A stretch of 15,891 bases of DNA, from assembly GCA_900547595.1 (NCBI GenBank), contig URHE01000041.1:1-15891 (forward strand). Reading direction: 5' to 3'. The position numbers and the translations under genes were made by a program. This document shows, piece after piece, positions 5,945 to 15,135 of the stretch. The notes below the pieces were generated by a model. That model was not told the origin of the DNA. It saw only the letters and a list, made by a program, of their open reading frames with translations, and ran no database searches. The DNA comes from an uncultured Desulfovibrio sp. (lineage in GTDB: Bacteria; Desulfobacterota; Desulfovibrionia; Desulfovibrionales; Desulfovibrionaceae). Within the stretch, counting starts at the first letter, position 1, and each line of letters opens with the position of its first letter.

Positions 5945-6655
5945 CTAACCGCCGAGATACGCCTCGCGCACTCCGGCGTCGGCGAGCAGGTTTTCCGCCC
6001 GGTCTTCCCTGACCACCCGGCCCACTTCCAGCACATAGCCCCGCGTGGCCAGCTTGAGGGCCGCGCGCGCGTTCTGCTCCACCAAAAGCACCGTCACGCC
6101 GCGCTCGTTGATGGCGCGCACAGTGTCAAAAATGGAGCGCACGAGCAGCGGCGCCAGGCCGAGGGAGGGCTCGTCCAGCAGGAGCAGGCGCGGTTCTGCC
6201 ATGAGGGCGCGGCCAATGGCGAGCATCTGCTGCTCCCCGCCCGAAAGCGTGCCCGCGAGCTGCCCCTTGCGTTCCAGCAGCCGGGGAAAGAGATCGAATA
6301 TCCACTCCAGCGTGCGTTCGCTGCGGGCGGTGTCCCGGATGCTGAAGGCGCCGAGGCGCAGGTTCTCCAGCACGCTCATGGCGCCGAAAACGCGCCGTCC
6401 TTCCGGAGCCTGGGCAATGCCCAGGCCGACGACCTCATGGCTCGGCAGGCGCAGCAGGGGCTTGCCGTCAAAGAGTATCTCGCCCGAGCAGGGGCGCACC
6501 AGCCCGCTGATACTGAGCAGGGTCGTGCTCTTGCCCGCGCCGTTGGCGCCGAGGATGGTGACGATCTCGCCCTCGTCCACATGGAGATCGATGCCGTGCA
6601 GGGCCTCCACGCTGCCGTAGCGCACCCGGATGCCGGAGAGTGTCAGGAGTGCCAT
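5945..6655 (-). CDS. livF: Branched-chain amino acid ABC transporter ATPase LivF
   Basis: The 236-residue cytoplasmic ATPase powers a Liv-type (HAAT family) importer. Walker A GANGAGKST is at residues 36-44, the ABC signature is LSGGEQQ, Walker B is LLLLDEPSLGL, and the switch region reads VEQN in place of EHD, as is usual in LivF. The length and the C-terminal AYLGG ending are standard. The start at 6655 follows the livG stop after one base, so the pair is coupled. It is the last gene of the operon and is followed by the stem-loop at 5880-5918. An upstream in-frame extension exists but is only the shadow of livG. Confidence 0.96.
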   Translation of the reverse strand: MALLTLSGIRVRYGSVEALHGIDLHVDEGEIVTILGANGAGKSTTLLSISGLVRPCSGEILFDGKPLLRLPSHEVVGLGIAQAPEGRRVFGAMSVLENLRLGAFSIRDTARSERTLEWIFDLFPRLLERKGQLAGTLSGGEQQMLAIGRALMAEPRLLLLDEPSLGLAPLLVRSIFDTVRAINERGVTVLLVEQNARAALKLATRGYVLEVGRVVREDRAENLLADAGVREAYLGG

Positions 6656-6656
6656 G

Positions 6657-7423
<767 letters not shown>

Positions 7424-7427
<4 letters not shown>

Positions 7428-8374
7428 GAGGGCGCTCCCGCCCGGTCCGGCGGCGTGGTGTAGCGGCGGGGCAGCGGCGGCAGGAGCCCCTGGGGCCGCC
7501 AGATCATCATGATCATCATGGCCAGACCGAAAATGAGCATCCGGGCTTCGGAAAATTCGCGCAGCAGCTCGGGCAGCCCGATGAAGAGAAAGACGCTCAC
7601 GAGCACGCCCACCTGGCTGCCGCCGGAGAGGATGACCACGGCGAAGAGGATGACCGATTCCATGAAATTGAAGGATTCCGGGGCGATGGTGAGCATTTTC
7701 GCGGCATAGACCGTGCCCGCCATCCCCGCCCAGACCGCGCCCAGGGTAAAGGCCGCCAGCTTGTAGCCCGTGACGTCGACGCCGCAGCCCTCGGCGGCCA
7801 CATCGTCCTCCTTGATGTAGTTGAGCGCGCGGCCGAAGCGCGAGCGCCACAGCCCGTAAAAGAGGAGCAGGCTCACCCCCACCATGCCCCAGACAAGATA
7901 GTAGAACTGGGGCCCCTTGACGATTTTGAAGCCGAACGCCACGGGCCGCGAGATGCCGAAAATGCCGTTGGCGCCGCCCGTGAGGCCAAAGACATCGTTG
8001 ATGAGGGCGATGCGCACGATCTCCACGATGCCGATGGTGACGATGAGCAGATAGTCGCCGCGCAGGTGGATGATGGGCCGGGCCACGGCCAGGGCGAACA
8101 GCCCGGCGGCCGCGCCCGCGGGCAGCATGGTGAGAAAGATGGGCCACTGGCACTGGGTATTGAGAATGGCCGTGGCATAGGCGCCCACGGCGAAAAAGGC
8201 CGCGTGCCCCATGTTGAAGATGCCGGCCTGGCCGAGCATGACGTTCAGCGAGAGCGAGAGCAGGGCATAGAGCCCGATCATGACGCACACGTCCGTCCAG
8301 TAGGCGTTGCACACCAGCGGCAGGCCCGCGATGGCAACGGCAAGGATGACATAGAGCGGCGCGCGGCGGCTCAT
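7424..8374 (-). CDS. livM: Branched-chain amino acid ABC transporter permease LivM
   Basis: The 316-residue inner-membrane permease has about eight to ten hydrophobic helices. Family landmarks are LNVMLGQAGIFNMGHAAFF near residues 43-61, RGDYLLIVTIGIVEIVR near 103-119, the coupling segment RSRFGRALNYIKEDDVAAEGCGVD, and the terminal RPQGLL. It has an ATGA overlap with livH and another with livG. The short Pro/Arg tail after RPQGLL is ordinary. Confidence 0.95.
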
Positions 8375-9276
8375 AGCTTGTCCGCCGTGCGTTCGCCCAG
8401 AATGCCCGTGGGGCGGATGATGAGAATGAGGATGAGGACCAGGAAGGCTACGGCGTCCTTCCAGGCCATTGCCACATAGCCGGCGGCGAGCGCCTCGGTG
8501 ACGCCGAGGAGCAGGCCGCCCAGCATGGCGCCGGGGATATTGCCGATGCCGCCGAGAATGGCGGCGGTAAAGGCTTTGAGGCCATAGGACCAGCCCATGG
8601 TGAAGTCGATCTGGCCGTAATAGATGCCCACCATGAGGCCGGCCATGCCGCCGAGCCCCGGCCCGATGAGGAATACCAGGGCGATGACCCTGTCCACGTT
8701 GATGCCCATGAGCCGGGCCGCGCCGGGGTCGATGGCCGTGGCGCGGATGGCCGCGCCCATGCGCGTGCGCTGGATGAAGGCCGAGAGCGCGAGCATGAGC
8801 GCCACGCTGGCGCCGAGGATGAGCAGGCGCACGCCGGGCACGCTCACGCCGAAGAGGCTGACCGTGAAGTCGGGCCGGAGAAAGTCGGGGTAGACGTAGA
8901 CCCTGGCCCCGTAGATGAGCATGATGGCGTTCTCGAAAAAGATGGAGGCCCCCAGGGCCGAAACCACGGCCGAAAGCCGGTTGGCCCCGCGCAGGGGGCG
9001 GTAGGCCGCGCGCTCGAGAAGCACGCCGATGAGGGCCACCAGCAGCCCGACCATGAGAAAGACCGCCAGCACGGCCACGGCGGGCGGCAGGATGCCCGCG
9101 AGATTCCAGCTCGCCAGCAGGGTGAGGCCAAGGTAGGCGCCGATGGTGAACAGGTCGCCATGGGCGAAGTTGATGAGCTTGAGCACGCCATAGACCATGG
9201 TATAGCCCAGAGCCACCAGGGCGTAGATGCCGCCCACGGCCAGACCGTTGAGAAGCTGCTGGAAAAACTGTTCCAT
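8371..9276 (-). CDS. livH: Branched-chain amino acid ABC transporter permease LivH
   Basis: The 301-residue permease shows the LivH pattern: QQLLNGLAVGGIYALVALGYTM-type start, LINFAHGDLFTIGAYLG, RGANRLSAVVSALGASI, a central MRATAIDP-like segment reading IRATAIDPGAARLMGIN, and the C-terminal RPTGILGE. It forms the channel with LivM. No clear ribosome-binding site precedes ATG 9276, so its translation may depend on readthrough from livK and on the structured spacer between them. Confidence 0.95.
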   Translation of the reverse strand: MEQFFQQLLNGLAVGGIYALVALGYTMVYGVLKLINFAHGDLFTIGAYLGLTLLASWNLAGILPPAVAVLAVFLMVGLLVALIGVLLERAAYRPLRGANRLSAVVSALGASIFFENAIMLIYGARVYVYPDFLRPDFTVSLFGVSVPGVRLLILGASVALMLALSAFIQRTRMGAAIRATAIDPGAARLMGINVDRVIALVFLIGPGLGGMAGLMVGIYYGQIDFTMGWSYGLKAFTAAILGGIGNIPGAMLGGLLLGVTEALAAGYVAMAWKDAVAFLVLILILIIRPTGILGERTADKL

Positions 9277-9292
9277 GACGTGCGTGTCAGGT

Positions 9293-9322
9293 GCGCGTTT
9301 CCGCCCGGAGGCGGAAACGCGC
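9293..9322 (-). promoter_or_regulatory. Stem-loop between livK and livH
   Basis: A perfect 13-base-pair stem (9293-9305 with 9310-9322) with loop CGGA lies 16 bases before the livH start. On the minus strand, the direction of transcription, no T-run follows, so it is not a strong terminator there. Such intercistronic hairpins commonly stabilise the upstream binding-protein mRNA and lower expression of the membrane genes. The exact role here is inferred. Confidence 0.6.
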
Positions 9323-9378
9323 GGGTTTTGCTTGCCCGTGGCGGTCAGACCGCCGCAAGTTCCGCGCGGATCTCCGGT

Positions 9379-9398
9379 GTCCGCGCGTGCGCGCGGAC
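9379..9398 (-). promoter_or_regulatory. Small stem-loop just after the livK stop
   Basis: GTCCGCGC at 9379-9386 and its complement at 9391-9398 form an eight-base-pair, all-but-two G/C stem with a four-base loop, starting one base after the livK stop. It adds to the structured livK-livH spacer and could protect the livK message. Confidence 0.45.
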
Positions 9399-9399
9399 G

Positions 9400-10530
9400 T
9401 TAGCGCGGTTGCAGTTCAAAGGTTCCCGCGGGGTTGACCACATAGGTGCGGTAGAACTCGCCCACCCGGTCGCCCTTGGCGTCAAAACCGAGGCTGCCGG
9501 AAAGGCCGGGCATGTCCTTGAGGGCCTTGAGCCACGCGGCCATGGCTTCCGGGTCGCTCTTGCCCGCGGCCAGCGCGGCCTCCACCGCCTTGTAGGCGTC
9601 CCCGGCAAGCACCGCCCACACCGAGACGGGCACGCTGGCGTATCTGGCCTTGTACGCCGCGAGAAAGTCCCTGGCTTCCTTCGTGTCCATATCCTGCGGC
9701 AGCGGCGGGCTGATGAAGAAATAGCCGGCGGCGGCCTCGGGCCCGGCGATCTTGACAAGGTCCTGATGGTTGGCCGCGTCGCCGCCCATCATGGGCACGT
9801 TCCAGCCCATTTCCTTTTTCTGGCGCAGGAGCATGCCGGTCTCGGGGTAATAGCCGGTGAAGAAGATCAGGTCGGGATTGGCGGCCTTGAGCTTGGTGAG
9901 GATGGCCGTGTAGTCGCGTTCGCCCGGCGTGAGCGCGTCGAAGAAGATGACCCTGATGCCGTCCTTTTCCAGCGCGGCGCGGCTTTCCTCGGCGAGGCCC
10001 TTGGCATAGGAGGAATTGTCGTGGAGCAGGGCCACGGCCTTGTAGCCGCCCTTTTTGATGGCCGCGGCCGCGGATTTGCCCTGGGCGTCGTCGCGCGGGC
10101 AGGTGCGGAAGAAGCGTTCAAGCCCCTTTTCCGTCAGGCGCACGCTGGTGGAGCCGGTGCCGATCTGCACGAGGCCCGCTTCATCCAGAATGTTCTGGCT
10201 CGCTTCCGTCACCGCCGAACCGTAGGTGCCGATGACCGCCACAACGCCCGCGGAGGCGAGCTTCTGGGCGGCAAGGGCCGCGGTGCGCGGGTCCCCGGCG
10301 TCGTCTTCCACCACCAGGCGCACCGTATCGCCGTTGATGCCGCCCCTGGCGTTGGTCTCGTCCACCAGGAGGCTGACGATATTCTTCATGTCCTGGCCTT
10401 CGGAGGCCCACTTGCCCGTGAGCGGGCACATGAGGCCCACCTTGATTTCCCCGCTCAGGGCGGGCCGGGCCGTCAGCAAAGGCAGAAGGGCGAGCGCCAG
10501 CGCGCCCAGCAGGCCGAAAAGTCTCTTCAT
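9400..10530 (-). CDS. livK: Branched-chain amino acid-type periplasmic binding protein LivK
   Basis: The 376-residue product begins with a Sec signal peptide (MKRLFGLLGALALALLPLL, then a short polar region ending near LSG) and continues as a type I periplasmic binding protein of the LivJ/LivK family. Recognisable parts are IKVGLMCPLTGKWASEGQDM, NARGGINGDTVRLVVEDD, VVAVIGTYGSAVTEAS (ligand-binding first lobe) and the ANPDLIFFTGYYPE strand. ATG 10530 is chosen because the signal peptide begins there and AGAGG lies about six bases before; a longer in-frame start would put 42 odd residues in front. It delivers the ligand to LivHMGF. Leucine-type amino acids are likely, but related proteins bind amides, urea or aromatic acids, so substrate is not certain. 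Confidence 0.94.
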   Translation of the reverse strand: MKRLFGLLGALALALLPLLTARPALSGEIKVGLMCPLTGKWASEGQDMKNIVSLLVDETNARGGINGDTVRLVVEDDAGDPRTAALAAQKLASAGVVAVIGTYGSAVTEASQNILDEAGLVQIGTGSTSVRLTEKGLERFFRTCPRDDAQGKSAAAAIKKGGYKAVALLHDNSSYAKGLAEESRAALEKDGIRVIFFDALTPGERDYTAILTKLKAANPDLIFFTGYYPETGMLLRQKKEMGWNVPMMGGDAANHQDLVKIAGPEAAAGYFFISPPLPQDMDTKEARDFLAAYKARYASVPVSVWAVLAGDAYKAVEAALAAGKSDPEAMAAWLKALKDMPGLSGSLGFDAKGDRVGEFYRTYVVNPAGTFELQPR

Positions 10531-10774
10531 GCGGAACCTCTCACAAGCGGCAATGTTGAAAGTGGCGGCATCGTACCGCAAAACTCGACAAAGCAAAAGC
10601 CCCAATCCCGCCGGGTTCCCGGGGCCCCTGTCCTTTTTCAGCGGGGGCGCGGGCAAACCGGCGCCGGGCGCGGGCGGTCCCGCCGCTGGCGCGCGGCGCG
10701 GAAATGCGGCATACTGGCGCCATGCCCGGCATCCTCGCGCGGCGCGGCGTTGTTCCGGTCACAGGAGACAGCGG
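10531..10774. other. Divergent intergenic region between livK and the MscS gene
   Basis: These 244 bases must carry the promoters of two divergent units. For livK, TACGAT (10570-10575, minus strand) could be a -10 box but no good -35 box sits at the right distance. For the channel gene, CATACT at 10710-10715 is a weak -10 candidate. No σ54 site is seen. The region is G/C-rich with short palindromes and no gene. Confidence 0.4.
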
Positions 10775-12022
10775 ATGAATCCAGACACGTGGAAGATACT
10801 GCTCGAATATTTCGATTTCCGTCAGTTTTTTGCGGACAATCCGCCCCTGCGGCTGGCCTGCATCTTCGGCGGCATGTGCCTCATGGCCGCGGCCATCCAT
10901 GCGCTTTCGCCCTGGTGCCAGCGCAGGCTCGAAGCCTTTGCCGCCAGGAAGTACCATCTGGAGAGCGGCAACGCGCCCGCGGGCAGGAGCGTCGGCGGCA
11001 ACGGGGACGGCACGCTCAACGCCATGGACTTCGCCATGTTCGAGCGCGTCATGGTCAACCTCAGGCGGCTGCTCTATCTCGCCGTTCTGGCCTGGGGGGC
11101 GCATATGCTCAACCTCGCGCCGGCCTATGCCGCAGCCGTTGCCTCCCTGTTTTCCATCATCTGCACGGTCACGGGCATCGCCCTCGTGGCCTCGCTGGTG
11201 CCCTTCAACCTCGACCTCTACATGCGCCGCCACGGCGAGACGCTCAAGACCTCGCAGACCCGCTCCCTCATGCCCATCATCACGGGCATCATCTGGGCGG
11301 TGGGGCTCACCTTCCTGCTGGACAACATGGGCTTCCACGTCTCGACCATCATCGCCGGCCTCGGCATCGTGGGCGTGGCCGTGGGCCTTGCCGGACAGGC
11401 GATCCTGGCGGACTTTTTCAGCTATATCGTCATCCTGCTCGACAAGCCCTTCCGCATCGGCGACCATGTGCAGCTTGCCGGCGGCAAGGCCGGGGATGTG
11501 GAATACATGGGGCCCAAGACCACCCATCTGCGCAACCTGGAGGGGGACCTCATCATCTGCGCCAATTCCGAGATGACGCGGGGCGTCATCGTCAACCTCG
11601 GCAATGTGCGCGAGCGGCCCGTGGCGCTGGAGATCGGCGTGGCCTATGAAACGCCCATGGCCGTGGTCAGGCGCGTGCCGGACATTTTGCGCGAGGTGGT
11701 GGAGGGGTTCCCGCAGTGCAGTTTCGACCGCGCCTGCATGCTCGGGTTCGGCGCGGCCAACTTCCGGTTCCAGTTGCTCTATGTGGTGCATGAAAGCAGC
11801 ATCCGGGAGTTCCAGCTGACGCGCTCGGCCGTCAACCTCGCCATTCAGGAACGGCTCGATGCCGGGCATATCCCCAGCGCCTATCCCACCACCCATGTGC
11901 TGCTGACGGAAACGCCGGAGGGCGCGGCGCCCGCCGCGTCCGCGGGGCAGAGCGGTCCCGCCGCGGCGGAGCAGACCACCGGCGCCGCCACGAGAGCGTC
12001 ATCCCCTCCGTCGGGCGCATAG
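10775..12022 (+). CDS. MscS-family mechanosensitive channel
   Basis: The 415-residue inner-membrane protein has about five helices (roughly residues 26-44, 97-115, 119-142, 166-186, and the pore helix 189-215) and a cytoplasmic beta domain. The pore helix GLGIVGVAVGLAGQAILADFF has the Gly/Ala packing typical of MscS TM3, followed by LDKPFRIGDHVQL and NLGNVRERPVALEIGVAY. Such channels open under membrane tension to release solutes on osmotic downshift. ATG 10775 has AGGAG seven bases ahead; longer in-frame starts run through the livK promoter region and are rejected. Two oddities: the loop after TM1 holds an EF-hand-like segment, GGNGDGTLNAMD (74-85), and the last 35 residues are an Ala/Ser/Gly/Thr-rich tail. 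It faces the MFS gene convergently. Confidence 0.92.
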   Translation: MNPDTWKILLEYFDFRQFFADNPPLRLACIFGGMCLMAAAIHALSPWCQRRLEAFAARKYHLESGNAPAGRSVGGNGDGTLNAMDFAMFERVMVNLRRLLYLAVLAWGAHMLNLAPAYAAAVASLFSIICTVTGIALVASLVPFNLDLYMRRHGETLKTSQTRSLMPIITGIIWAVGLTFLLDNMGFHVSTIIAGLGIVGVAVGLAGQAILADFFSYIVILLDKPFRIGDHVQLAGGKAGDVEYMGPKTTHLRNLEGDLIICANSEMTRGVIVNLGNVRERPVALEIGVAYETPMAVVRRVPDILREVVEGFPQCSFDRACMLGFGAANFRFQLLYVVHESSIREFQLTRSAVNLAIQERLDAGHIPSAYPTTHVLLTETPEGAAPAASAGQSGPAAAEQTTGAATRASSPPSGA

Positions 12023-12039
12023 CCGCCCTCGCGTTGCGG

Positions 12040-12054
12040 CTGCCGCTTCGGCAG
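12040..12054. terminator. Short hairpin between convergent genes
   Basis: CTGCCG at 12040-12045 and CGGCAG at 12049-12054 form a six-base-pair stem in the 34-base gap between the channel gene and the MFS gene. No T-run follows on either strand, so any terminator function would be weak or Rho-assisted. Confidence 0.3.
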
Positions 12055-12056
12055 GC

Positions 12057-13289
12057 TCAATGCCGGTGCCTGCGCGGCGTATCCTCCACAGCGCCGTCCC
12101 TGCGGAGCAGCAGGGTCAGGACGAGCGAGAGCAGCAGGCAGACGCCGAACACGGCATCCGCCAGGGCATAGCTGCCGCAGAGGTCATGCGAAAGTCCCAT
12201 GACGGGAAAGCCCGCGCAGCGCAGGATGATGAAGATGGAGATGAACTTGTAGGCCGGAAGGAAGTTCCGGCTGCCGAAATAATAGGAAACCACGGCGGGC
12301 AGCACTGTCCACAGGCCGCCGATGCAGCTGCCGAACGCCATGCTGAACAGGGCCATGCCCGTCAGCGAGGGCGGCAGCCGGAGCAGGAGCAGGCTCGCCA
12401 CGCTGCACGCCATGATGCACCGGGCGGCGGCCAGCGGAGTGAAACGGTCGCTGAACCAGCCCCAGGCGTATTTGGCCAGGGCCGCGAACAGGGCGGAAAG
12501 ACAGGCCAGGAGCATGGCCGGATAGGGGGCGAGGCCCATGTCCGCGAAACGGGGCTTCATCTGGCTCATGACCGCGGAACCTGTCATGAGCGCCAGCCCG
12601 AAGGCCAGACCCACGAACCACGCCTGCCGCGAATGCGCCAGCGCCGTGAACGAGGCGTTGACCCGCGCGACCCCCGCCGCGCGCGGCTCATGCCGCCGTC
12701 CGTCGGGATGCAGCGCCATGGCCTGAGGCTCGTCGCGCACGAGGAACCACGAAAGCGGCGCCAGCAGGAAGGTCAGGGCGCCCAGGAGCATATAGGACGC
12801 CGCCACGCCGAAGCCATGGATCAGCACCATGCTCAGAAAGGGCAGGACCACGCCGGAAAGGGAGGTGCCGGCATTGGCCAGGCCGAACGCGCGCCCCTGG
12901 AAATGGCGGAACCAGCGGCTCATGAGCGCATTGCCCACCACGCCGCCGCTGAACTGGGTGCAGACCCACAGGATGATGAAGAACAGCGTGAACAGGCGCA
13001 GGTCGTCCGTCATGCCCATGCAGGCGGTCGCCAGCCCGCCGCACAGGGCGCCCAGGGTGGTGAGCGCGCGCAGCGAGTGGCGCGTGGATACCGCCGCGGC
13101 CAGCGGCATGGCGAGCTGGCCCATGAGCGCGGCAAGGCCCATGCTCATGTTGAGGCCCGCGCGTGTCCAGCCGTGCAGGTCGCACAGCGGTTCCATGAAG
13201 GCGTTCATGCAGTAGAGCGCGCTCCCCTGAAGCATGAAATTGCAGCCCAGGGTGAGGAAGCTCAGTTTCCAGCCGTAAAACATGGTCAT
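12057..13289 (-). CDS. MFS transporter, oxalate/formate-monocarboxylate type
   Basis: This 410-residue protein is a 12-helix major facilitator. The N-terminal FYGWK opening, HGWTRAGLNMSMGLAALMGQL, and the half-way loop RDEPQAMALHPDG between two six-helix halves match the OFA/monocarboxylate branch, whose members move small carboxylates such as formate, oxalate or lactate. The helix 4-5 segment RWFRHFQGRAFGLANAGTSLSG is also characteristic. ATG 13289 follows AAGGA closely; ATG 13283 two codons later is equally good. The gene lies 70 bases after the pseudo-FGE gene and may share its transcript across the hairpin at 13311-13336. The substrate cannot be named. Confidence 0.88.
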   Translation of the reverse strand: MTMFYGWKLSFLTLGCNFMLQGSALYCMNAFMEPLCDLHGWTRAGLNMSMGLAALMGQLAMPLAAAVSTRHSLRALTTLGALCGGLATACMGMTDDLRLFTLFFIILWVCTQFSGGVVGNALMSRWFRHFQGRAFGLANAGTSLSGVVLPFLSMVLIHGFGVAASYMLLGALTFLLAPLSWFLVRDEPQAMALHPDGRRHEPRAAGVARVNASFTALAHSRQAWFVGLAFGLALMTGSAVMSQMKPRFADMGLAPYPAMLLACLSALFAALAKYAWGWFSDRFTPLAAARCIMACSVASLLLLRLPPSLTGMALFSMAFGSCIGGLWTVLPAVVSYYFGSRNFLPAYKFISIFIILRCAGFPVMGLSHDLCGSYALADAVFGVCLLLSLVLTLLLRRDGAVEDTPRRHRH

Positions 13290-13310
13290 CGTGTCCTTGC
13301 GCCGCCGCGC

Positions 13311-13336
13311 GCCCGCCTCAGGGTTTCCCTGCGGGC
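13311..13336 (-). promoter_or_regulatory. Stem-loop between the pseudo-FGE and MFS genes
   Basis: GCCCGC (13311-13316) pairs with GCGGGC (13331-13336), and AGGG with CCCT inside, leaving a three-base TTT loop and a three-base bulge. It lies in the 70-base gap between two same-strand genes and lacks a T-run. It may attenuate or separate expression of the downstream MFS gene. Confidence 0.4.
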
Positions 13337-13359
13337 CGCCGGCGGCGTTGCGGCGCGTT

Positions 13360-15135
13360 CTAGAGCGGCAGCACCTTGAAATGCTGTTCCGGGATGATGC
13401 CCTTGAGGATGTCCCTGACGCTCAGGGAAGCGACCCCCCTGGCCCGCGCCCTGGCGAGCCAGTCCTCGAGCACGGCGATATTCTGCGTCATGTGGGTGTT
13501 GAACACGCCCGCGCCGCCGTATTCCCGGCGGCATTGCGTGGCGAGCCGCTCCGTCTCCGCCGCCGGGGCCGCGCTCACAAGGCCGAGGCTTGCGCGGTAG
13601 TAGCCCGCGCCCATGCGCAGGGATTCCAGGTAGTCCCTGAGGTCGCTCCCGGCCTGGGCCAGCAGCTTTTCCGCCTGCGCCTTTGTGGCCGCGTCCATGG
13701 GTTTTTTCAGCATCTCGCGGATCTTTTCCCGCTGTTTGTGCGCCGCGCTGTAGCGAAAGGCAAAGGCGCGCAGGGTCTCGGCCTGATAGAGCAGGGAGCG
13801 GAATTCATGCTCCAGCGTTCCGGCGCGCTCGCGCCGGGCGGCGCTTTCCTGATCTTCAAGCATGGCGCGCAACTGGTCGAGCTGCGGCTTGAGGCCGGGA
13901 GCGGCGGCGGCAAGGGCTTCCACGGCTTCCAGGGGCGTGCGCCCCGCCTTGGCGGGCGCGGGGGCCGGGGACGGGGCGCGTTCTTCCCTGCGCAGGAGTT
14001 CCAGCCGTTCGGCATTGGGGATATTGATCCCGGAAAGCACCACCCGCATGCCCAGGTCCTCGGGGCGGCTCGGGCCGGATGCCGTGTGGAGCGGCACTTC
14101 GTCGCGGCGCCCCGGCGCCACGCCCGCCGCATCGCTGCGAAAGCCGCCGCCCTTGACGAGGATGCCGCCCGCCGCCCCGTGGAGCCGCTGCCGCACAACG
14201 CCTGACTGCATGTCCGCGATGGAAAGCCGGAAAAATCCGTCCGTCATTTCGCGCACATTGCCGAGGGTATCGTGGATGCCCAGGGGATTGGCATTGCGCG
14301 AGCCGATGGGCGCCGGGCCGGAAAGGACCGCATCCGCGGAAAAGACGCCATAATCCTTGAGCGCCTTGCCCTCTTCCAGCGGAAAAACATCCTTGTCCGC
14401 CCACCACTCCGGGGGCACCCCGGCGCCGCCGCGCGCCGCGAATTCCCATTCCTCCTCGGTGGGCAGGCGCAGGAACCCCACATTCCTGGTGCCCGCGAAG
14501 CGCGGCAGGCTGTCGGCATGCTCGCGCACCAGCCACGCGTTGTATTTCTGGAGAAAGCGCTGGGCGTCAAACCAGGAGATGCCGCCTTGCGGCAGGTTGG
14601 CGGCCGCCGGGGCCGTCGCGCCTTTTACCGGGCAGGCCGCCTCGTCCACGCCGCCGTCGTCGTTGACGGCGCGCATGACCGCCTCCCACTGGAGGCGGCT
14701 GATTTCGTATTTGCCGATGAAGTAAAAGGTGTCGCCGGAGCCCCCGGAGGCCGATCCCCTGTCGTCAACGGCCTTGCGCCAGCCCGCGGGCAGGTCGGCC
14801 GGGGTGAAGGGCGCGGCGATATGGCCGTCGAACTGGCGTTCATATATCTGGCGTTCGCCATCCGCGGCATTGACCACGCCCATGGAAAAGGTCCTGTCCT
14901 TGATGAGGCCGCCTGCGGGCACGCGGACGGCGCGCAGGCTCAGGGAAAGGCCGCAGGGCATGGGCAGGACGATGTCGTCCTGCGCCGGGCGCGGGTTCCA
15001 GGTTGTTTCCACGGGAACGCCGTCATTGGCGGACGTGAAGGCCGCCGTCACGGGGTGCGGCGCAAGCAGGAGCAGGGCGGCCAGGGCGGCGCGGATGCCC
15101 CACCGGAAACGGCGGCAGGCGGGCGGCATGATCAT
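13360..15135 (-). CDS. Secreted pseudo-FGE (SUMF1-fold) protein with coiled-coil C-terminal region, TagR-like
   Basis: The 591-residue product has a Sec signal peptide (RRFRWGIRAALAALLLLAP, cleavage near VTAA), then a formylglycine-generating-enzyme (SUMF1) fold at about residues 110-390: YFIGKYEISRLQWEAVM, LPTEEEWEFAARGG (224-237), ANPLGIHDTLGNVREM and VKGGGFRSD ending at DLGMRVVL. The catalytic cysteines of true FGE, which follow the GGS(W/Y) motif, are absent: that stretch is GGGFRSDAAGVAPGRR. It is therefore probably a non-catalytic binding or sensor protein. A Pro/Ala linker (about 400-420) leads to some 170 residues of charged helix, likely coiled coil. ATG 15135 overlaps the permease stop (ATGA); ATG 15129 has better spacing from GAGG. 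In P. aeruginosa TagR, a periplasmic protein of this fold, works with the ABC transporter TagST upstream of the T6SS kinase PpkA. Confidence 0.82.
   Translation of the reverse strand: MIMPPACRRFRWGIRAALAALLLLAPHPVTAAFTSANDGVPVETTWNPRPAQDDIVLPMPCGLSLSLRAVRVPAGGLIKDRTFSMGVVNAADGERQIYERQFDGHIAAPFTPADLPAGWRKAVDDRGSASGGSGDTFYFIGKYEISRLQWEAVMRAVNDDGGVDEAACPVKGATAPAAANLPQGGISWFDAQRFLQKYNAWLVREHADSLPRFAGTRNVGFLRLPTEEEWEFAARGGAGVPPEWWADKDVFPLEEGKALKDYGVFSADAVLSGPAPIGSRNANPLGIHDTLGNVREMTDGFFRLSIADMQSGVVRQRLHGAAGGILVKGGGFRSDAAGVAPGRRDEVPLHTASGPSRPEDLGMRVVLSGINIPNAERLELLRREERAPSPAPAPAKAGRTPLEAVEALAAAAPGLKPQLDQLRAMLEDQESAARRERAGTLEHEFRSLLYQAETLRAFAFRYSAAHKQREKIREMLKKPMDAATKAQAEKLLAQAGSDLRDYLESLRMGAGYYRASLGLVSAAPAAETERLATQCRREYGGAGVFNTHMTQNIAVLEDWLARARARGVASLSVRDILKGIIPEQHFKVLPL

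Noticed and set aside
10226..10774. Upstream in-frame extension of the MscS gene
   Set aside because: It runs antisense through livK and the divergent promoter region, and AGGAG directly precedes ATG 10775.
9160..11649. 829-codon open frame on the plus strand across livK, its promoter region and the channel gene
   Set aside because: It is antisense to livK and out of frame with the MscS gene, both with clear motifs; the composition is typical of a G/C-rich shadow.
13360..15135. Sulfatase-activating formylglycine-generating enzyme
   Set aside because: The fold is right but the catalytic cysteine pair is missing and no sulfatase gene is nearby.
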